Part shown: positions 17,506 through 27,059 of the stretch, piece by piece
How the letters are laid out: each line of letters begins with the position of its first letter
Position numbering within the stretch: the stretch's first letter is position 1
Assembly: GCF_034931125.1 (NCBI RefSeq)
Contig: NZ_JAYGHM010000002.1
Span: forward strand, 62,001-126,000
DNA: 64,000 nt
Direction: 5' to 3'
From: Rivularia sp034931125
GTDB taxonomy: Bacteria; Cyanobacteriota; Cyanobacteriia; Cyanobacteriales; Nostocaceae
The notes under the pieces: model-generated
Database searches by the model: none
Seen by the model: only the letters and a program-made list of their open reading frames with translations
Told to the model about the DNA's origin: nothing
Translations under genes and position numbers: made by a program

Positions 17506-20292
17506 ATGCTAAAAACCTTGTTGGGCGACCCCAACGCTCGTAAACTAAAAAAATACCAGCCATCCATTACTGAAGTTAACCTTTTAGAGGAAGAAATTAA
17601 AGTTCTTTCTGATGAGGAACTCAAGGGTAAAACAGCAGAATTTAAACAGCGTCTTAAGAAAGGCGAAACCCTCGATGATATCTTACCAGAAGCTTTCGCA
17701 GTTACTAGGGAAGCTGCCAGACGAGTTCTAGGAATGCGTCACTTTGACGTGCAGCTATTAGGTGGGATGATTCTGCACAAAGGACAAATTGCGGAAATGA
17801 AAACCGGGGAAGGAAAAACCCTGGTTGCAACATTGCCTAGTTATTTAAATGCTTTAACTGGAAAAGGTGTACACGTCATTACCGTTAACGATTACTTAGC
17901 ACGTCGTGATGCCGAGTGGATGGGACAGGTACATCGTTTCCTGGGATTGACTGTAGGACTAATTCAGTCCAGCATGACTCCCGTAGAACGGAAGAAGAAT
18001 TATGACTGTGATATTACCTACGTTACCAACAGTGAAATCGGTTTCGACTACCTGCGGGATAACATGGCTACTTCAATGGCGGATGTTGTACAGCGTCCGT
18101 TCAACTATTGTGTAATTGACGAAGTAGATTCGATTTTAATTGACGAAGCCAGAACTCCCTTGATTATTTCTGGTCAAGTAGAAAGACCGACCGAGAAATA
18201 TGTCAAAGCTTCTCAAATTGCCCTAGCCTTGCTTAACGAAGAAGATTACGAAGTAGACGAAAAAGCTCGTAACGTACTTTTAACCGATGAAGGTTTTCAG
18301 AAAGCAGAACAGTTATTAGAAGTAAACGATTTATTTGACCCCGAAGACCCTTGGGCGCATTTTATATTTAATGCGATCAAAACCAAGGAACTGTTTTTGC
18401 AAGACGTAAACTACATTCTTCGTAACGGGGAAGTGGTAATTGTCGATGAATCTACTGGTCGGGTATTACCGGGAAGACGTTGGAGTGACGGTTTACACCA
18501 AGCAATTGAAGCCAAAGAAGGTGTAGAAATTCAGCCGGAAACCCAAACCTTAGCTTCGATTACCTATCAAAACTTATTTTTGCTATATCCCAAATTGGGT
18601 GGAATGACCGGAACCGCAAAAACAGAAGAAGTCGAATTTGAAAAGATTTACAAATTAGAAGTAGCCGTAATTCCTACCAACCGTATCAGGCAACGTCACG
18701 ATATGGCTGATATGGTATTTAAAACAGAAGTTGGTAAATGGCAAGCAATTTCTAAAGAATGTGCTGAAATGCACGAAACTGGTAGACCAGTTTTGGTCGG
18801 AACCACAAGCGTAGAAAAATCAGAATTACTCAGCAAACTGTTGAAAGAGATTAGCATTCCCCACGAATTGCTCAACGCAAGACCCGAAAATGTGGAACGG
18901 GAAGCCGAAATTGTCGCTCAAGCCGGACGTGGGGCAATGGTAACTATCGCCACCAACATGGCTGGTAGAGGTACTGATATTATCTTAGGTGGTAACGCCG
19001 AATATATGGCGCGTTTAAAAGTTCGGGAATACTTAATGCCCCGGATTGTGAAGCCAGAAGACGAAGATGTATTTTCACCTCATAGAGCAACTTTACCTTC
19101 TGTAACGGGTGGAGGACAAGGTTTTACTCCTGGGAAAAAAGTGAAAACCTGGAAAGCTTCCCCGAAAGTATTTCCTACGAATATAAGTAAAGAAGCCGAA
19201 GATATTCTTAAAGAAGCAGTAGAAGCTGCTGTCAAAGAATATGGTGAACGCAACTTATCTGAACTCGAAGCCGAAGATAAAATCGCCATAGCAGCCGAAA
19301 AAGCACCAACAGAAGACCCCGTAATTCAGAAAATGCGGCAAGCATACAACCGCGTTAAAGAAGAATACGAAGCATTCACCGACCAAGAACACGACAAGAT
19401 TATTTCCTTGGGTGGATTGCACGTAATTGGTACCGAACGTCACGAATCCCGGCGGATTGACAACCAGTTGCGCGGACGTGCTGGAAGACAAGGAGACCCA
19501 GGTTCTACCCGGTTTTTCCTCAGTTTAGAAGACAACTTAATGCGGATATTCGGTGGCGATCGCGTTGCTGGTTTAATGAATATGTTCCGTGTAGAGGAAG
19601 ATATGCCTATCGAATCGGGTATGTTAACTCGCAGTTTGGAAGGAGCGCAGAAAAAAGTCGAAACCTACTATTACGACATTCGTAAGCAGGTTTTTGAGTA
19701 TGACGAAGTAATGAATAATCAGCGTCGGGCAATTTATGCCGAACGTCGTCGAGTATTAGAAGGACAAGATTTGAAAGAACAGGTAATTAAATATGCCGAA
19801 AAAACGATGGATGACATCGTGGATTATTACATCAACCCAGATTTACCATCGGAAGAATGGGAATTAGAAAAATTAGTTGATAAGGTCAAAGAATTCGTTT
19901 ATCTGCTATCGGACGTACAGCCTTCACATTTAGAAGATATGTCCATGAGCGAAATCAAAGCCTTTTTACACGAGCAGGTTCGCATCGCTTACGACATGAA
20001 AGAAGCCGAAGTCGATCAAATTCAAGCCGGATTAATGCGTCAAGCAGAACGATTCTTTATTCTACAGCGGATTGATACCTTGTGGCGCGAGCATTTGCAG
20101 CAAATGGAAGCTTTAAGGGAGTCAGTAGGATTGCGTGGTTACGGTCAAAAAGACCCCTTAATTGAATATAAGAGCGAAGGTTACGAACTATTCTTGGATA
20201 TGATGACAAACATCCGCCGCGACGTAGTTTACTCCTTATTCATGTTTCAACCACAGCCACAACCTACAGTAGAAGCATCGCAGATGGTCTAG
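17506..20292 (+). CDS. secA: preprotein translocase ATPase SecA
   Basis: SecA is the motor that drives unfolded preproteins through SecYEG into the thylakoid lumen or periplasm. The 928-residue protein has Walker A MKTGEGKT (about residues 95-102), the DEAD-like IDEVDSILIDEART, a preprotein-crosslinking region, and the second nucleotide domain with TNMAGRGTDI and QLRGRAGRQGDPG. An insert of about 70 residues after the LGGNAEYMARLK region is typical of cyanobacterial SecA. The C-terminal zinc-binding Cys motif of many bacterial SecAs is absent: the protein ends PQPTVEASQMV. A clear intrinsic terminator follows. Confidence 0.97.
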   Translation: MLKTLLGDPNARKLKKYQPSITEVNLLEEEIKVLSDEELKGKTAEFKQRLKKGETLDDILPEAFAVTREAARRVLGMRHFDVQLLGGMILHKGQIAEMKTGEGKTLVATLPSYLNALTGKGVHVITVNDYLARRDAEWMGQVHRFLGLTVGLIQSSMTPVERKKNYDCDITYVTNSEIGFDYLRDNMATSMADVVQRPFNYCVIDEVDSILIDEARTPLIISGQVERPTEKYVKASQIALALLNEEDYEVDEKARNVLLTDEGFQKAEQLLEVNDLFDPEDPWAHFIFNAIKTKELFLQDVNYILRNGEVVIVDESTGRVLPGRRWSDGLHQAIEAKEGVEIQPETQTLASITYQNLFLLYPKLGGMTGTAKTEEVEFEKIYKLEVAVIPTNRIRQRHDMADMVFKTEVGKWQAISKECAEMHETGRPVLVGTTSVEKSELLSKLLKEISIPHELLNARPENVEREAEIVAQAGRGAMVTIATNMAGRGTDIILGGNAEYMARLKVREYLMPRIVKPEDEDVFSPHRATLPSVTGGGQGFTPGKKVKTWKASPKVFPTNISKEAEDILKEAVEAAVKEYGERNLSELEAEDKIAIAAEKAPTEDPVIQKMRQAYNRVKEEYEAFTDQEHDKIISLGGLHVIGTERHESRRIDNQLRGRAGRQGDPGSTRFFLSLEDNLMRIFGGDRVAGLMNMFRVEEDMPIESGMLTRSLEGAQKKVETYYYDIRKQVFEYDEVMNNQRRAIYAERRRVLEGQDLKEQVIKYAEKTMDDIVDYYINPDLPSEEWELEKLVDKVKEFVYLLSDVQPSHLEDMSMSEIKAFLHEQVRIAYDMKEAEVDQIQAGLMRQAERFFILQRIDTLWREHLQQMEALRESVGLRGYGQKDPLIEYKSEGYELFLDMMTNIRRDVVYSLFMFQPQPQPTVEASQMV

Positions 20293-20340
20293 CGATTTTG
20301 GATTTTAGATTTTGGATTTTGGATTGTAGGAATATTTAGG

Positions 20341-20372
20341 AACCGGGTTTTATTGAACACCCGGTTTTTTTT
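20341..20372 (+). terminator. intrinsic terminator of secA
   Basis: The hairpin AACCGGGT (20341-20348) and ACCCGGTT (20359-20366) is perfect over 8 bases with a 10-base loop and is followed by a T-run. It lies about 50 bases past the secA stop. Confidence 0.88.
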
Positions 20373-20432
20373 GAGATTTTGTCTTGTTTCAAAGAAAAAG
20401 GCTCAATTGATCGGCAAATCCGGGACAAGGAA

Positions 20433-21065
20433 TCAACTTGCATGGTTAAGTGAAGAATCCGCTTTACTCCTCTCCAAGCAATTCACCAAAATACCCATTA
20501 TTTTGCCCAAGTTATCGATATAATACTCTTGATTGTCAATATAAACGGTTTTTTCTTCTAACTTTAGAAACAACCAGGAAGTTCCAGTTGTAACTACTCC
20601 ATAAATCGTTGACACGTCATTATCTTGCTTTTTGTTAAAAATTTGTGCTGCTACCATTTCAGCTACGCACTGTCCTATTCCATTAATAATTAAATCGTTT
20701 TTAGCTTCAACTAATATGATAACAGGAGAACTTATTGCGTACATTTCCGTACTCAACGCGATCAAAAAATCAACATAACCAGTTAAGCCTAAAGAAATAT
20801 CAACATTAAAAAGGCTCCCAGAAAATAAACTGATTTTTCTTGAAAGAATTTTTCTAATTTCTACCAATATTGGAATTACCAATAATTCAGACTTGGCTTT
20901 TTCTGTACTTATTGCTCTCGCTAGTGGCAGGTATTCTTCTAATAATTCGACTAATAAAGCAGAAGGCTCTATGCTGCTGACATCTTTAAACAAGTTCTCT
21001 GACTCGATTGTGACTAGATCGAAGTCCTTCTTAGCTTTACTTAAAGTGAAGTTATTGTACGCCAT
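20433..21065 (-). CDS. hypothetical protein with PD-(D/E)XK nuclease-like motif
   Basis: A 210-residue soluble protein. It contains an arrangement typical of the restriction-endonuclease-like fold: Asp99 in GYVDFLIAL, then Glu120-Ala-Lys122 in IILVEAKND on the next strand, then Gln132 in GIGQCVAEMVAAQ. An acidic N-terminal helix (about residues 35-45) could supply the first conserved Glu. The C-terminal half has beta-strand-like YGVVTTGTSWLFLKL. I recall abundant, poorly characterised cyanobacterial proteins of this shape. No restriction, toxin or phage partner is adjacent. Nuclease activity is inferred only from the motif. Confidence 0.65.
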   Translation of the reverse strand: MAYNNFTLSKAKKDFDLVTIESENLFKDVSSIEPSALLVELLEEYLPLARAISTEKAKSELLVIPILVEIRKILSRKISLFSGSLFNVDISLGLTGYVDFLIALSTEMYAISSPVIILVEAKNDLIINGIGQCVAEMVAAQIFNKKQDNDVSTIYGVVTTGTSWLFLKLEEKTVYIDNQEYYIDNLGKIMGILVNCLERSKADSSLNHAS

Positions 21066-21118
21066 AATGAACTACCCTGCCGTAAGACGGACGGGGTTTT
21101 TACAATAAAATAATAAAT

Positions 21119-21853
21119 ATGATGAGTATATCAGGAATAAAAATTATCTTAGTAGAACCAGCCGGACCATTAAATGTCGGTTCCATAGCGCGGGTGATGA
21201 AAAACTTTGCATTTAAACAACTGGTTTTAGTTAACCCACAATGCGATTATTTGGGGGAGGAAGCAATGAGAATGGCAGTTCATGCCAAAGACGTTTTAGA
21301 AACAGCAGTATCCGTGCCTACATTACCCCAAGCACTAGAGGGATGCAAAAGAGCGATCGCCACAACAGCCAGAAGCCGCGATTTTAAAAGTCCCCTACAA
21401 ACACCTCGCGAAGTATTACCTTGGTTGTTAGAAGCATCCGCACAACCAGCAGCATTAATTTTCGGTAGAGAAGATCGGGGATTAAGCAACGGAGAATTAA
21501 ACTACGCTCAAAAATTTATGCGTATTCCCACTGATGCTGGATATGCATCATTAAACTTGGCTTCCGCTGTCGCAATTAGCTGTTACGAACTAGCACAGAG
21601 TCAAGGACATACCGTTGAAACTAATGCGGATGATAACGAACTCGCATCATTAGAGGTTGTCGAAGCATATTATAAACAGTTAGAATCACTACTGCTGTCT
21701 ATTGAGTACCTTTATCCTCATACAGCTACCAGTCGCATGGAAAAATTTCGGCAATTGTATAATCGCGCTCAACTACAGAACCAAGAAGTCGCAATGCTCA
21801 GAGGTATTTTACGACAAATGCAGTGGGCGCTAACACAACCCGGAAAGTTATAA
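21119..21853 (+). CDS. TrmJ/SpoU-like RNA methyltransferase
   Basis: A SPOUT-class RNA 2'-O-methyltransferase of the TrmH/TrmJ group. The N-terminal motif ILVEPAGPLNVGSIARVMKNF (N-x-G-x-x-A-R) and the knotted SAM-binding motif LIFGREDRGLSN are characteristic, as is IPTDAGYASLNLASAVAI near the C-terminal knot. The length (244 residues) and C-terminal helical extension fit TrmJ, which methylates position 32 of some tRNAs; the exact RNA target cannot be deduced here. ATG codons at 21119 and 21122 are both possible starts. Confidence 0.88.
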   Translation: MMSISGIKIILVEPAGPLNVGSIARVMKNFAFKQLVLVNPQCDYLGEEAMRMAVHAKDVLETAVSVPTLPQALEGCKRAIATTARSRDFKSPLQTPREVLPWLLEASAQPAALIFGREDRGLSNGELNYAQKFMRIPTDAGYASLNLASAVAISCYELAQSQGHTVETNADDNELASLEVVEAYYKQLESLLLSIEYLYPHTATSRMEKFRQLYNRAQLQNQEVAMLRGILRQMQWALTQPGKL

Positions 21854-22002
21854 AAAGTGATGAATGAATATTAATCATGTGCGCTATTACTCCCCAAAAG
21901 TAAGAATAATAGCTTAGACTATACACAAAAATGCGACAAAGAATGATTTGACTTGGGGATTAGTACCGGATTTACAGAGTAAGTGGGTTAGAAGGAGTAA
22001 CT

Positions 22003-23532
22003 GTGTCAGGTTATAAATTTACAGATGGACGACGACAACCCACAAAGCGTCGTCAAAAAGTACGTAAAGTTCAAAAGTTAGAAAACGGTAAAGTCAAAAT
22101 AATCGGTACACGTTCGCCAACTATTGGTGAGACAGTTTCGCGTACAGTAGTAAATTCCTCCTCAAACACCGCGAAACCTCCCCGCAAGCGACAAGTCGAA
22201 TCACCAGCAGAAACTTGGTTGAGAAAAAGAAATGCATCTCAAGCAGCATCTAATGGGATGAAATCGGCGGCTGCAAATGGCAAGATTCCACCCTTAAAAT
22301 TTAAAAAACGGGTGACTAAAAGAGTTAAAGTATCTAATAAAACTCGCTTGAAACCGATGGCGAGAACCATGCTTTACATATTGCGCTTATTAATTGTAGG
22401 AGTCGGCATTGGCGCAATTGTTGGTACATTATTATCAGTATTAGACCCAGCGACTCAGGTTACTACAGCCAAATCATCGAATGTAGAACAAAATCAACCT
22501 GCATCTGCTGCGAATAATCAAGTCTATTTAACCCAAGAAATAATTCCTCTCAAAAGCGCCATTCAAAGTCTTACAGGTACTACCCCAGATTTAATTCCCG
22601 GAGTTTTTATTGCCGATTTGGATACGGGTAATTACGTAGATTCAAATGCTAATAGTGTATTCCCAGCCGCTAGTACAATAAAATTACCCATACTTGTTGC
22701 CTTTTTCCAAGATGTAGATGCAGGAAAAATTCAGCTAAACGAAATGCTGGTTATGCAGCAAGGAATGGTTGCAGAAGGTTCCGGTGATATGCGGACTCAA
22801 CCAGTAGGAAGCAAATTCACGGCATTGGAAGTTTCGACCAAAATGATGGTAATCAGCGATAATACCGCCACAAATATGTTAATCGATCGCTTAGGTGGAA
22901 TAGAAGCCTTAAATCAAAGATTTCGCAGTTGGGGATTAACAGCTACAGTACTCCGCAATCAATTACCCGACATAGAAGGAACTAATACCACCAGTCCCAA
23001 AGAATTAGGACAGGTAATGGCAATGGTGAGTAAAGGACAATTAGTTACAAACACCGGATCTCGCGATCGTATACTTGATATCATGCGCCACAACCAGAGA
23101 CGGCACCTATTACCCACAGGTTTGGGTGCAGGAGCAGAAATTGCCAACAAAACGGGTTATATTGGCGCAATGTTGGGGGATGTCGGTTTAATTGATTTAC
23201 CCACAGGAAAGCGCTATATTGCCGCAGTTATGGTAAAGCGTCCTAGAAACGATCCTCGTGCAGAAACTTTAATTACATCTGTATCTCGTTTAACCTATCA
23301 ATACTTTAACCAACCGGCTGCCATGACCGGAACACCTGGTACTAACGTTCTTCCTCCAAGCGGTAATTCACCTTACTTGAACAATCCAACTAGCAAAACA
23401 AACTCTTATCAGCCACCGCAAATGAATACAGTTCCCAGCGGTATAAATAATCAAATACCTACAACAACTTATCCGCAGAATGGGTACAATTCACAATATT
23501 ATTATCCTTATCAAAATCAAAATCAAAGATAG
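22003..23532 (+). CDS. class A beta-lactamase-fold serine hydrolase, membrane-anchored
   Basis: A 509-residue protein with a long basic cytoplasmic N-terminus (residues 1-120), one membrane span (about 122-145), then a class A beta-lactamase-like domain (about 180-435) and a Pro/Asn/Gln/Tyr-rich tail. The active-site motifs are S224-T-I-K227, S285-D-N287 and K383-T-G. The omega-loop Glu166 equivalent is not apparent in LRNQLPDIEGTNTTSP, so true beta-lactam hydrolysis is doubtful. A peptidoglycan-related or carboxypeptidase-like role in the periplasm is possible. The GTG start is supported by GAAGGAG eight bases upstream. Confidence 0.85.
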   Translation: MSGYKFTDGRRQPTKRRQKVRKVQKLENGKVKIIGTRSPTIGETVSRTVVNSSSNTAKPPRKRQVESPAETWLRKRNASQAASNGMKSAAANGKIPPLKFKKRVTKRVKVSNKTRLKPMARTMLYILRLLIVGVGIGAIVGTLLSVLDPATQVTTAKSSNVEQNQPASAANNQVYLTQEIIPLKSAIQSLTGTTPDLIPGVFIADLDTGNYVDSNANSVFPAASTIKLPILVAFFQDVDAGKIQLNEMLVMQQGMVAEGSGDMRTQPVGSKFTALEVSTKMMVISDNTATNMLIDRLGGIEALNQRFRSWGLTATVLRNQLPDIEGTNTTSPKELGQVMAMVSKGQLVTNTGSRDRILDIMRHNQRRHLLPTGLGAGAEIANKTGYIGAMLGDVGLIDLPTGKRYIAAVMVKRPRNDPRAETLITSVSRLTYQYFNQPAAMTGTPGTNVLPPSGNSPYLNNPTSKTNSYQPPQMNTVPSGINNQIPTTTYPQNGYNSQYYYPYQNQNQR

Positions 23533-23981
23533 AAACCGCGACGCTTAGGTTGAGAAGTCAGGCTTTTAGAATCCGTATCTGTAACAAGTGCAACGACTAG
23601 TACCCCACGGCGTAAATAAAGTACCCATTGTTTTAATAGAACTAACCCAATGGTCAGAAGTCGGGTTTTTAGAACAAGTATCTGTAATACGCGCAACTGG
23701 TAGTATAAAAAGCCGACTTGTCACTGAGGCATTTATCCTATTTGAGCAGTAGCGATCGCCACTATTACCATAAGCCTAATACTGTTATTCATACTACATT
23801 ACTCACATTATTCTTTTTTTCAGATGTCTATGATGCTCAATTCTTAACTCCTAACTCCTCACTCCTAACTCCTAACTTTATATCCCTCGGTACGGGATTC
23901 CACAAACACCAAATCAAGCAATAGTTACTAAATTAGAAATAGATATAATAAAATCTTTGTTTCTCACACATACATCTATCT
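23533..23981. other. gene-free stretch with diverged direct repeats and heptamers
   Basis: No convincing gene. Two diverged copies of a roughly 60-base unit (about 23550-23610 and 23648-23710) are followed by tandem AACTCCT-type heptamers (about 23845-23880). Confidence 0.5.
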
Positions 23982-26087
23982 ATGACCGCAAAAGTTGCAA
24001 TTTCAGATAATCCTTTGCTCAAATGTTCGGGTTTACCTCCTTTCACCGAAATCAAACCGGAACACGTAGAACCGGCTTTAAATCAATTACTTTCGGAATT
24101 AAATGAAGAACTAACTCAATTAGAAGCCGATGTAAAACCCACTTGGAGCAGTTTGGTAGAACCTTTAGAACGGATAACCGAACGTTTGACTTGGAGTTGG
24201 GGAATAGTAAGTCATTTGATGGGAGTAAAAAATAGCCCGGAGTTACGTCAAGCTTATGAAACCGCACAACCTGAAATAGTACAGTTTTCCAACCGACTTA
24301 GCCAAAGTAAACCCATTTATAACGGTTTCAAAGCCTTGCGAGAAGGTGATATTTGGAACACTTTGGATTCAGCACAGCAGCGAATAGTTGAATCCGCGAT
24401 CCGCGATGCTGAACTAGCTGGTATTGGTTTGGAAGGTGAAGCGCAAGAACGTTTCAACGCAATTCAAATGGAAATGGCGGAAATTTCCACAAAGTTCTCA
24501 AATCATGTTTTGGATGCAACAAAAGCTTTTAATTTAACGTTAGTCGAGCCGGAAGAAGTTGCAGGTTTACCTCCAAGCTGGCTGAGTTTAGCAGCGCAAA
24601 CAGCACGAGATGCGGGTGAAGAAAAGGCAACTCCCGAACATGGCCCTTGGCGCGTAACTTTGGATTTTCCCAGCTATTATCCTTTCATGCAGCACAGCAA
24701 GCGGCAAGATTTACGCGAAACATTATATAAAGCTTTTATCTCTCGTGCATCTTCGGGTGAGTTGGATAATAGACCAATAATTAAACGTATTTTGGAATTA
24801 AGGCAGGAATTAGCTGAGTTACTCGGTTATAAAAACTATGCAGAAGTCAGTTTAGCGAGTAAAATGGCTCCCAATGTAGAAGCAGTAGATAAACTTTTGG
24901 AAGAATTGCGTCTTACCAGTTACGATGCTGCTCAAAGAGAATTGGAAGAACTTAAAGAATTTGCAGCCGCTAAAAATGCCCCAGAAGCTAAAGATTTAAA
25001 AAATTGGGACATCAGCTTTTGGTCGGAACGTCAGAGAGAAGAGAAGTTTGATTTTACACAAGAAGAATTGCGTCCTTATTTTCCGCTTCCGCAAGTTCTC
25101 GATGGTTTATTCGGTTTGGTAAAACGCTTGTTCAACGTCTTTGTTACTCCCGCAGACGGACAAGCTCCAATATGGCATGAAGATGTCCGCTATTTCCAAA
25201 TAGCTGATGAAACGGGTAGTGCGATCGCCTACTTCTATTTAGATCCTTATAGCCGTCCGGCAGAAAAACGCGGTGGTGCATGGATGGATACCTGTCTTAA
25301 TCGTCGTAAAATTGAGACAAATGGTAAAACTGATATCCAGTTACCAGTGGCGTATTTGATCTGCAACCAAACCCCCCCGGTAGATGATAAGCCGAGTTTA
25401 ATGACCTTTACGGAAGTAGAAACCTTGTTCCACGAATTCGGTCACGGTTTGCAGCATATGCTGACTAAGATTGATTATCCTAGTGCTGCCGGTATTAATA
25501 ACGTCGAATGGGATGCCGTAGAATTACCCAGCCAGTTTATGGAAAATTGGTGTTACGAACGTCCGACTTTAATGGGAATGGCAAAGCATTATGAAACCGA
25601 CGAACCGCTACCGGAACATTATTATCAGAAACTTGTAGCAGCACGCAACTATATGAGTGGTAGTGGGATGTTGCGTCAATTGCACTTTAGCCTGCTCGAT
25701 ATAGAATTACATTACCGTTATCGTCCCGGTGGTGATGAAACTCCCGATGATGTTCGCGATCGCATTGCCAAGAATACAACTATATTGCCACCCATCCCCG
25801 AAGATAATTTTCTCTGTGCGTTTGGACACATTTTTTCTGGCGGATATGCCGCAGGTTACTACAGCTACAAGTGGGCTGAAGTATTGAGTGCAGATGCTTT
25901 TGCTGCATTTGAAGAAGCCGGATTAGAAGACGAAGAAGCAATAAAAGCTACAGGTAAACGTTACCGCGACACCGTACTTGCTCTCGGAGGTAGCAAGCAC
26001 CCGATGGAAGTATTTCAATCTTTCCGGGGTAGGGAACCAAGTACCGAACCTTTACTCAAGCACAATGGTTTGAAAAGTGCTGCTTAG
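23982..26087 (+). CDS. prlC: M3 family oligopeptidase A
   Basis: A 701-residue zinc metallopeptidase of the thimet-oligopeptidase family, which degrades peptides after signal peptide release or proteolysis in the cytoplasm. The HExxH-type zinc motif FHEFGHGLQHM, with a downstream Glu in NNVEWDAVELPSQFMENW, is present, along with the C-terminal substrate-binding segment GHIFSGGYAAGYYSYKWAEVLSADAFAAF (shown here only in part: GYAAGYYSYKWAEVL). Length and motifs fit OpdA/PrlC. It has no signal peptide. The palindromic hairpin at 26124-26148 lies just after its stop. Confidence 0.95.
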   Translation: MTAKVAISDNPLLKCSGLPPFTEIKPEHVEPALNQLLSELNEELTQLEADVKPTWSSLVEPLERITERLTWSWGIVSHLMGVKNSPELRQAYETAQPEIVQFSNRLSQSKPIYNGFKALREGDIWNTLDSAQQRIVESAIRDAELAGIGLEGEAQERFNAIQMEMAEISTKFSNHVLDATKAFNLTLVEPEEVAGLPPSWLSLAAQTARDAGEEKATPEHGPWRVTLDFPSYYPFMQHSKRQDLRETLYKAFISRASSGELDNRPIIKRILELRQELAELLGYKNYAEVSLASKMAPNVEAVDKLLEELRLTSYDAAQRELEELKEFAAAKNAPEAKDLKNWDISFWSERQREEKFDFTQEELRPYFPLPQVLDGLFGLVKRLFNVFVTPADGQAPIWHEDVRYFQIADETGSAIAYFYLDPYSRPAEKRGGAWMDTCLNRRKIETNGKTDIQLPVAYLICNQTPPVDDKPSLMTFTEVETLFHEFGHGLQHMLTKIDYPSAAGINNVEWDAVELPSQFMENWCYERPTLMGMAKHYETDEPLPEHYYQKLVAARNYMSGSGMLRQLHFSLLDIELHYRYRPGGDETPDDVRDRIAKNTTILPPIPEDNFLCAFGHIFSGGYAAGYYSYKWAEVLSADAFAAFEEAGLEDEEAIKATGKRYRDTVLALGGSKHPMEVFQSFRGREPSTEPLLKHNGLKSAA

Positions 26088-26123
26088 GCGATGGTAAATT
26101 GTTGAGTTATAGCGCTTTTCGGC

Positions 26124-26148
26124 ACCCCTCTCCTTGCTAAGGAGAGGG
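26124..26148. repeat. dispersed palindrome, perfect 11-bp arms (possible terminator)
   Basis: CCCCTCTCCTT (26124-26134) and AAGGAGAGGGG (26138-26148) with a 3-base loop, followed by a GGGGGTGAGGTTTTTG segment. It lies between the convergent oligopeptidase and HDO genes and may act as a terminator. It is one of four family copies in the window. Confidence 0.85.
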
Positions 26149-26195
26149 GATGGGGGTGAGGTTTTTGTATTCGATTCAACTGAAAACCGCTATAG

Positions 26196-26933
26196 CTATA
26201 CACAAATTACTAAATTTTGCTCAGCATTATCTTTGTTTGCATCTACACCATGCTTTTGTGCATAAGCTAAAAGTTCCTGCGTCCATTCCGTGAAAATTTG
26301 AAATATTTTCTCGACTATATAAAAAGCTTGTTGACGTTGCGAATCTGTAAGTTTTATCGTCGCTACAAAACTTTCTGCTTCTGGTGTACGCATTGCGTGT
26401 CCAGTTTCTACTCGTAAATGTGCATCACCAAAATAGAAATAATCTGTTTTAGAAATTGCTTGTAGTTCGGAAGCAACTTGTGTTGAGTTATTAAAAAAGA
26501 TATGACCAATAGACTCCAGTGCTTCAATAACTAATAATTTAATTATCGGAGCAGCTTGATAACTACATTTAGCAATTTGATAAGTTATTTGACGAGTGAT
26601 TTTGGTTTCTTCACCCCAAATAAATCTTAGTCCTTGAGTGAAATTGATATTAGAGCTTAATCCAAGTTTTTCAATGTCCCTGAGATACCAAGACCAATGT
26701 TCTTCATCTTCATATGCGTGTTGGTTAATGATATGCTGAATTTGATTAACGGGTTGATGTTCCAAAAATACATATTTGTTTAAGTCGCTAAAACTCATAA
26801 TAAAATGAGCCATACAAGGAGCAAAACTCAATCTTTGACTAGGGCTTAACTTTTGGTCTTGCATAAAAGCAAATAAAGGTAGCCTCGTAAATTCTTGCTT
26901 CTTACTTTCGATGATAGTTAATATCTCTAGCAT
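26196..26933 (-). CDS. heme-oxygenase-like diiron oxidase (HDO) family protein, copy 1
   Basis: A 245-residue helical protein, paralogue of the gene just upstream and collinear with it without gaps over at least 225 residues. Candidate metal ligands sit at matching positions in both: His72, Glu75 and His79 (in HAYEDEEHW), Glu137/Glu140 (EALE) and His172, Glu176 and His179 (in DAHLRVETGHA). The H-x3-E-x2-H block, 32 residues after Glu140, matches the spacing I recall for Chlamydia CADD (Glu142, His174, Asp178, His181). The first-helix set differs from the usual E-x6-H. HDO enzymes use a diiron centre and oxygen for desaturation, cleavage or N-oxygenation. The substrate is unknown. It probably shares a promoter with copy 2. 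Confidence 0.72.
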   Translation of the reverse strand: MLEILTIIESKKQEFTRLPLFAFMQDQKLSPSQRLSFAPCMAHFIMSFSDLNKYVFLEHQPVNQIQHIINQHAYEDEEHWSWYLRDIEKLGLSSNINFTQGLRFIWGEETKITRQITYQIAKCSYQAAPIIKLLVIEALESIGHIFFNNSTQVASELQAISKTDYFYFGDAHLRVETGHAMRTPEAESFVATIKLTDSQRQQAFYIVEKIFQIFTEWTQELLAYAQKHGVDANKDNAEQNLVICV

Positions 26934-27059
26934 AAGAATTTCCCTCCAATTTTTCTATTTTTTGTCGAGCTTAGTTGCAACATTTAGATGTAATTTTTAT
27001 TGTGCGATCAATGACAGCTAATAACTAAATTAATCGTAGTTATTAGCCATGAATAAATC

